Below, one piece after another: positions 59,282-62,125 of a DNA stretch of 62,125 bases. A program made the position numbers and the translations under genes. The stretch spans positions 1 to 62,125 of the forward strand of contig JAHJJF010000083.1 of NCBI GenBank assembly GCA_018823135.1, read 5' to 3'. Each line of letters starts with the position of its first letter. Position 1 is the first letter of the stretch. The DNA is from Pseudomonadota bacterium (lineage in GTDB: Bacteria; Desulfobacterota; Desulfobulbia; Desulfobulbales; CALZHT01). The notes below the pieces were generated by a model, which saw only the letters and a program-made list of their open reading frames with translations, ran no database searches and was not told where the DNA came from.

Positions 59282-59992
59282 TTAGACTTGTTTTAATAAT
59301 GTCCTGACTTCCAGAGGGTCAATTTTAACCCCGGGTCCCATTGTTGAGGACAGACTGACACCTATCAGATAAATACCCTTGCTTGAAGCTGGTTTCAACT
59401 GGATAATCCTGTCAATAAAAGCCAAAACATTTTCCTGCAGCTTTGCCGCGCCGAAAGACACTTTACCAAGCATTGCATGCACAACACCGGCTTTATCAAC
59501 TTTAAAATCAACCTTTCCGGATTTGATTTCCTTAACAACCCTTCCAATATCAAAGGTAACTGTGCCAAGTTTAGCGTTAGGCATGAGATTTCTAGGTCCG
59601 AGAATTCTTCCGATCTTACCGACAGTGCCCATCATATCAGGAGTTGCGATAGTCCTATCAAACTCCAGCCAACCATCTTGGATTTTCTGGACATATTCAT
59701 CCGATCCGGCATAATCAGCGCCCGCATCAAGTGCCTCTTTTTCTTTTTCACCTTTGGCAAACACCAGAACACGTTCGGTTTTACCCGTACCATTAGGCAA
59801 AATAACACTGCTCCTCACCATTTGATCGGCATGTCGAGGATCAACACCGAGTCGAATAGCGATATCCAATGATTCATCAAACTTTGCATATTTGGTTTTT
59901 AATACTAGATCAATGCCTTCATCAAGTTTGCGAGTTATCGATAAATCAATATCCTTAATGTTTGCTGTATACTGCTTGCCTCTCTTAGCCAT
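59282..59992 (-). CDS. rplA: 50S ribosomal protein L1
   Basis: L1 forms the mobile stalk at the E site and in E. coli represses the L11 operon. The 236-residue protein starts [17 protein letters not shown], with [38 protein letters not shown] and the conserved [17 protein letters not shown] segment, then [24 protein letters not shown] 59992, with TTGGAG upstream, is chosen over a codon at 60004. The gap of 189 bp to rplK is longer than usual. Confidence 0.97.
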   Translation of the reverse strand: MAKRGKQYTANIKDIDLSITRKLDEGIDLVLKTKYAKFDESLDIAIRLGVDPRHADQMVRSSVILPNGTGKTERVLVFAKGEKEKEALDAGADYAGSDEYVQKIQDGWLEFDRTIATPDMMGTVGKIGRILGPRNLMPNAKLGTVTFDIGRVVKEIKSGKVDFKVDKAGVVHAMLGKVSFGAAKLQENVLAFIDRIIQLKPASSKGIYLIGVSLSSTMGPGVKIDPLEVRTLLKQV

Positions 59993-60181
59993 GATGTACT
60001 CCAAAATTCAAATCCGAATTTATTAATCCTGTTATCATCGTTTACTATTAAATGTCGAAATCGCAATTCCTCTGCCCGCTGGGGAAAAAAAGAATAATCA
60101 GAGCAACTCTGGCACATTTACAGCTTTGACAAAAACAGGCGACACTAAATATTACTAGTTTAGAAACCAGTTAAACAAACC

Positions 60182-60607
60182 TCAATCTATAATCGTTATG
60201 CCACAACTCCTTGCGGTTCCTTCAATGATCTTTGTTGCGGCATCAATATCATATGCATTCAGGTCCGGCATTTTTATCTCAGCAATTTCTTTTATCTTGC
60301 TTTTAGAAATTTTCGATACACGTTCCCTCTTGGGATTACTCGAACCTTTCTTTAAACCCAATGCTTTGAATAATAAATTAGATGCGGGAGGCGTCTTTGT
60401 AATAAAAGAAAAAGATCGATCCGCATACACGGTTATAACAACCGGGATTATCATGTCACCCTGGGTCTGTGTTTTGGCGTTGAATGCCTTGCAAAACTCC
60501 ATGATGTTGACACCCTTCTGACCTAACGCCGGACCGACTGGTGGGGAGGGATTTGCCTTCCCTGCCGGTATCTGAAGCTTTATATATCCTGTTATTTTTT
60601 TTGCCAT
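60182..60607 (-). CDS. rplK: 50S ribosomal protein L11
   Basis: L11 forms the GTPase-associated centre and is needed for RelA activation; its proline-rich N-terminal domain is a thiostrepton target. The 141-residue protein has [43 protein letters not shown] and the C-terminal RNA-binding part with [25 protein letters not shown]. Between nusG and rplA. Confidence 0.97.
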   Translation of the reverse strand: MAKKITGYIKLQIPAGKANPSPPVGPALGQKGVNIMEFCKAFNAKTQTQGDMIIPVVITVYADRSFSFITKTPPASNLLFKALGLKKGSSNPKRERVSKISKSKIKEIAEIKMPDLNAYDIDAATKIIEGTARSCGITIID

Positions 60608-60675
60608 TAGTATCTCCTACTCAATTCAACCAACATCATTCTTCTGATAGGTAAAAATCATTAATCTGAAATCAA

Positions 60676-61206
60676 TTACCCTTTTGAAACCTGTATAAAT
60701 TCAAGCTCCACAGGTGTTTCCCGTCCAAAAATACTGACCAGAACCCTTACCCGGCCTTTATCCGCATTTACTTCGTCGACAACACCCTGAAAATTGGTAA
60801 ACGGACCATCAGTTACACGAACTGGATCGCCAATTTCATACATGACTTTGGGTTTCGGTTTTATTGCTCCATCCTTGATTCTGCCAATAATTTTCATTGC
60901 CTCATCATCGGGCAATGGTTCAGGGTTCAAGTCATTACCAACAAAGCCGGTTACCTTCGGGGTGCCACGAACGATATGCCACGTTTCATCGCTAAGATCG
61001 ACATTAAGTAATATATAGCCGGGGAAAAATTTGCGAGAGGAAGTCTTTTTTGCGCCTTTAATCATCTCAACAACTTGTTCAGTTGGAACGAGTATTTCGC
61101 CAAAAGATTCTTCAAGACCAGCGGTCTTAATTCGCTCCAGCATTGCGGATTTGACTTTTTCTTCAAATCCGGAATACGTATGTAATATGTACCATTGGCG
61201 TGCCAT
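60676..61206 (-). CDS. nusG: Transcription termination/antitermination protein NusG
   Basis: NusG links RNA polymerase with Rho or the ribosome and reduces pausing. From ATG 61206 the protein has 176 residues: an NGN domain ([45 protein letters not shown]) and a C-terminal KOW domain ([45 protein letters not shown]). The open frame continues upstream to 61299, but these 31 residues are not part of the family and the ATG at 61206 gives the standard start. Between secE and rplK. Confidence 0.97.
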   Translation of the reverse strand: MARQWYILHTYSGFEEKVKSAMLERIKTAGLEESFGEILVPTEQVVEMIKGAKKTSSRKFFPGYILLNVDLSDETWHIVRGTPKVTGFVGNDLNPEPLPDDEAMKIIGRIKDGAIKPKPKVMYEIGDPVRVTDGPFTNFQGVVDEVNADKGRVRVLVSIFGRETPVELEFIQVSKG

Positions 61207-61339
61207 ATATCTTGCTCTTAGAATCCCGTCTAAATATGAAAGCTTCGAATACCTCGAAGCCCTGTAAGTCTGATCCATCTGAACAATAAATATGCTCAAA
61301 CAGTTTCACGAAAGATCACAGACTAATTATTACACGTTT

Positions 61340-61606
61340 TTACCTTAAAATAAATTCAACCATTTTCCCAAGCAGTAAGTCAACAGCGCCTAGATAAAAT
61401 GAAATAAGCATAACCAAAATGACAACGACTACCGTTGAACCCATGGTATGTTTTTTGTCCGGCCATGCGACCTTCCCCCATTCACTCTTAACATCTGTCA
61501 AAAAATCGCGAATAGTGGAAACACTGAAGTTTTTTGCATCTTCTTGTGGTTTCACAACCTGCTTTTTTACTTTAACCGGTTTTTTTTCTAGTTTTTTTAT
61601 TGACAT
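61340..61606 (-). CDS. secE: Protein translocase subunit SecE
   Basis: SecE clamps SecY in the translocon. The 88-residue protein has a basic cytoplasmic N terminus (lysine-rich, residues 1-25), the amphipathic helix segment TIRDFLTDVKSEWGKVAWPDKK that is diagnostic, and one membrane segment (about 54-85). It is the single-spanning form usual outside the enterobacteria. It lies between tRNA-Trp and nusG. Confidence 0.95.
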   Translation of the reverse strand: MSIKKLEKKPVKVKKQVVKPQEDAKNFSVSTIRDFLTDVKSEWGKVAWPDKKHTMGSTVVVVILVMLISFYLGAVDLLLGKMVEFILR

Positions 61607-61724
61607 AACCGCAACATTTCAGACCGTTTTCAGAACCACTTATGAAATCATATAGTTTTTATCTGTACTTGTATGGCTTAATTTCAAGCAATGCAAATTT
61701 CAGATACCGGAATACCGAAAATCA

Positions 61725-61801
61725 TGGCAGGCCAGGAGGGATTCGAACCCCCAGCCCCCGGATTTGGAGTCCGGTGCTCTACCAATTAGAGCTACTGGCC
61801 T
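61725..61801 (-). tRNA. tRNA-Trp (anticodon CCA)
   Basis: On the minus strand a full cloverleaf folds: acceptor AGGCCAG with CUGGCCU, anticodon stem CCGGA/UCCGG with loop CUCCAAA, T arm GGGGG/CCCUC around UUCGAAU with one G-U pair, discriminator G and encoded CCA. The anticodon CCA reads UGG. The position between rpmG and secE is the conserved one in many bacteria. Confidence 0.97.
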
Positions 61802-61810
61802 AGCCTCAGA

Positions 61811-61960
61811 TTATTTGGTCTCTTTATGAAGAGTATGCGTCTTACAGAATCGGCAATATTTTTTAAATTCCAACTTCTGAGGTGTTTGCCTTTTATTCTT
61901 GGTAGTGCTGTAATTCCTACGTTTGCACTCAGTACAACCGAGTGAAATTATATCTCGCAT
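61811..61960 (-). CDS. rpmG: 50S ribosomal protein L33 (zinc form)
   Basis: A 49-residue ORF between tuf and tRNA-Trp, starting [23 protein letters not shown] and ending [10 protein letters not shown]. Cys9, Cys12 and the CRFC pair give the four zinc ligands of the C+ type of L33. AAAGGA lies upstream of ATG 61960. The location and composition are typical. Confidence 0.96.
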   Translation of the reverse strand: MRDIISLGCTECKRRNYSTTKNKRQTPQKLEFKKYCRFCKTHTLHKETK

Positions 61961-61998
61961 AATCTTTTTTCCTTTAAAAACTAAAAATTCAGTGGTTT

Positions 61999-62125
61999 CT
62001 ACTCAATAATCTTATTGATAACGCCGGCACCAACGGTTCTGCCACCCTCGCGGATTGCAAAACGAAGACCATCTTCCATGGCGATCGGGGTGATCAGCGC
62101 CCCTTCTACTGTGACGTTATCCCCC
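61999..62125 (-). CDS. tuf: Elongation factor Tu, second copy (partial, C-terminal end only)
   Basis: The last 41 codons and stop of a second EF-Tu gene are visible; the rest lies beyond the right edge. Over these 127 bases the sequence equals the 3' end of the tuf gene at 45054-46244 except for one base, a silent change in the last sense codon. It is the first gene upstream of rpmG, the usual tufB position (tuf-tRNA-Trp-secE-nusG). Confidence 0.97.
   Translation of the reverse strand, partial: GDNVTVEGALITPIAMEDGLRFAIREGGRTVGAGVINKIIE

Noticed and set aside
60090-60115. Attenuator between rplK and rplA
   Set aside because: A CAGAG/CTCTG hairpin with a 3-nt loop is followed at a distance by a U-rich tract, but the 5-bp stem is too weak to call.
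61207-61299. 31-residue N-terminal extension of nusG
   Set aside because: The family begins at the [13 protein letters not shown] position; the additional residues have no similarity to NusG and lie in the secE-nusG spacer.

Overview
The window is a bacterial chromosome segment from a Gram-negative organism, most likely a member of the Desulfobacterota (deltaproteobacterial type, plausibly Desulfobulbales). This is inferred from gene content: a ThiF with a ThiS-like N-terminal domain, a stand-alone AICAR formyltransferase, a two-CW cysteine-rich protein, KDO and LPS-export genes (kdsA, kdsC, lptC), a Cache-type chemoreceptor, and a long ribosomal/RNA polymerase supercluster. No phage, insertion sequence or CRISPR array is visible.

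Layout. 1-2.3 kb: tRNA-Arg(CCG), tilS and a tandem ACT-domain protein, all on the minus strand. 2.6-7.3 kb (plus): a thiazole-synthesis operon thiF-thiS-thiG-thiH, then purH (AICAR formyltransferase domain only) with its terminator; the intergenic spaces here carry several sizeable inverted repeats. 7.3-10.5 kb (minus): an orphan hybrid histidine kinase and the septal lipoprotein RlpA. 10.8-15.4 kb (plus): pyrG, kdsA, kdsC, lptC, pyrF, joining CTP synthesis, KDO synthesis, LPS export and UMP synthesis. 15.4-22.1 kb: a two-CW protein, an RlmL-like rRNA methyltransferase, a cysteine-containing hypothetical protein, a chemoreceptor with a duplicated Cache domain, an SDR oxidoreductase and a hypothetical protein. 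22.2-29.5 kb: a small esterase (plus), then pgpA, larC, fmt, def, priA and galU on the minus strand.

29.7-62.1 kb is one colinear minus-strand block of translation and transcription genes. Read in transcription order (from the right edge) it is: tuf (partial) - rpmG - tRNA-Trp - secE - nusG - rplK - rplA - rplJ - rplL - rpoB - rpoC - rpsL - rpsG - fusA - tuf - rpsJ - rplC - rplD - rplW - rplB - rpsS - rplV - rpsC - rplP - rpmC - rpsQ - rplN - rplX - rplE - rpsN - rpsH - rplF - rplR - rpsE - rpmD - rplO - secY - map - infA - rpmJ - rpsM - rpsK - rpsD - rpoA - rplQ. It ends in a strong symmetric terminator. This joins the classical L11/rif, str, S10, spc and alpha operons without interruption. 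Regulatory structures visible in it are an L10-leader-like RNA before rplJ, a perfect 13-bp hairpin between rplL and rpoB, and a sigma70-like promoter before rpsL.

I did not find an obviously new multi-gene system. The best leads are small: a consensus promoter placed so close to the pyrG start codon that the mRNA would be leaderless, an L10 leader with an additional A/U hairpin, a structured element of about 150 nt in the purH 3' UTR, the unusually similar internal duplication in the chemoreceptor, and palindromic intergenic elements around the thi genes.
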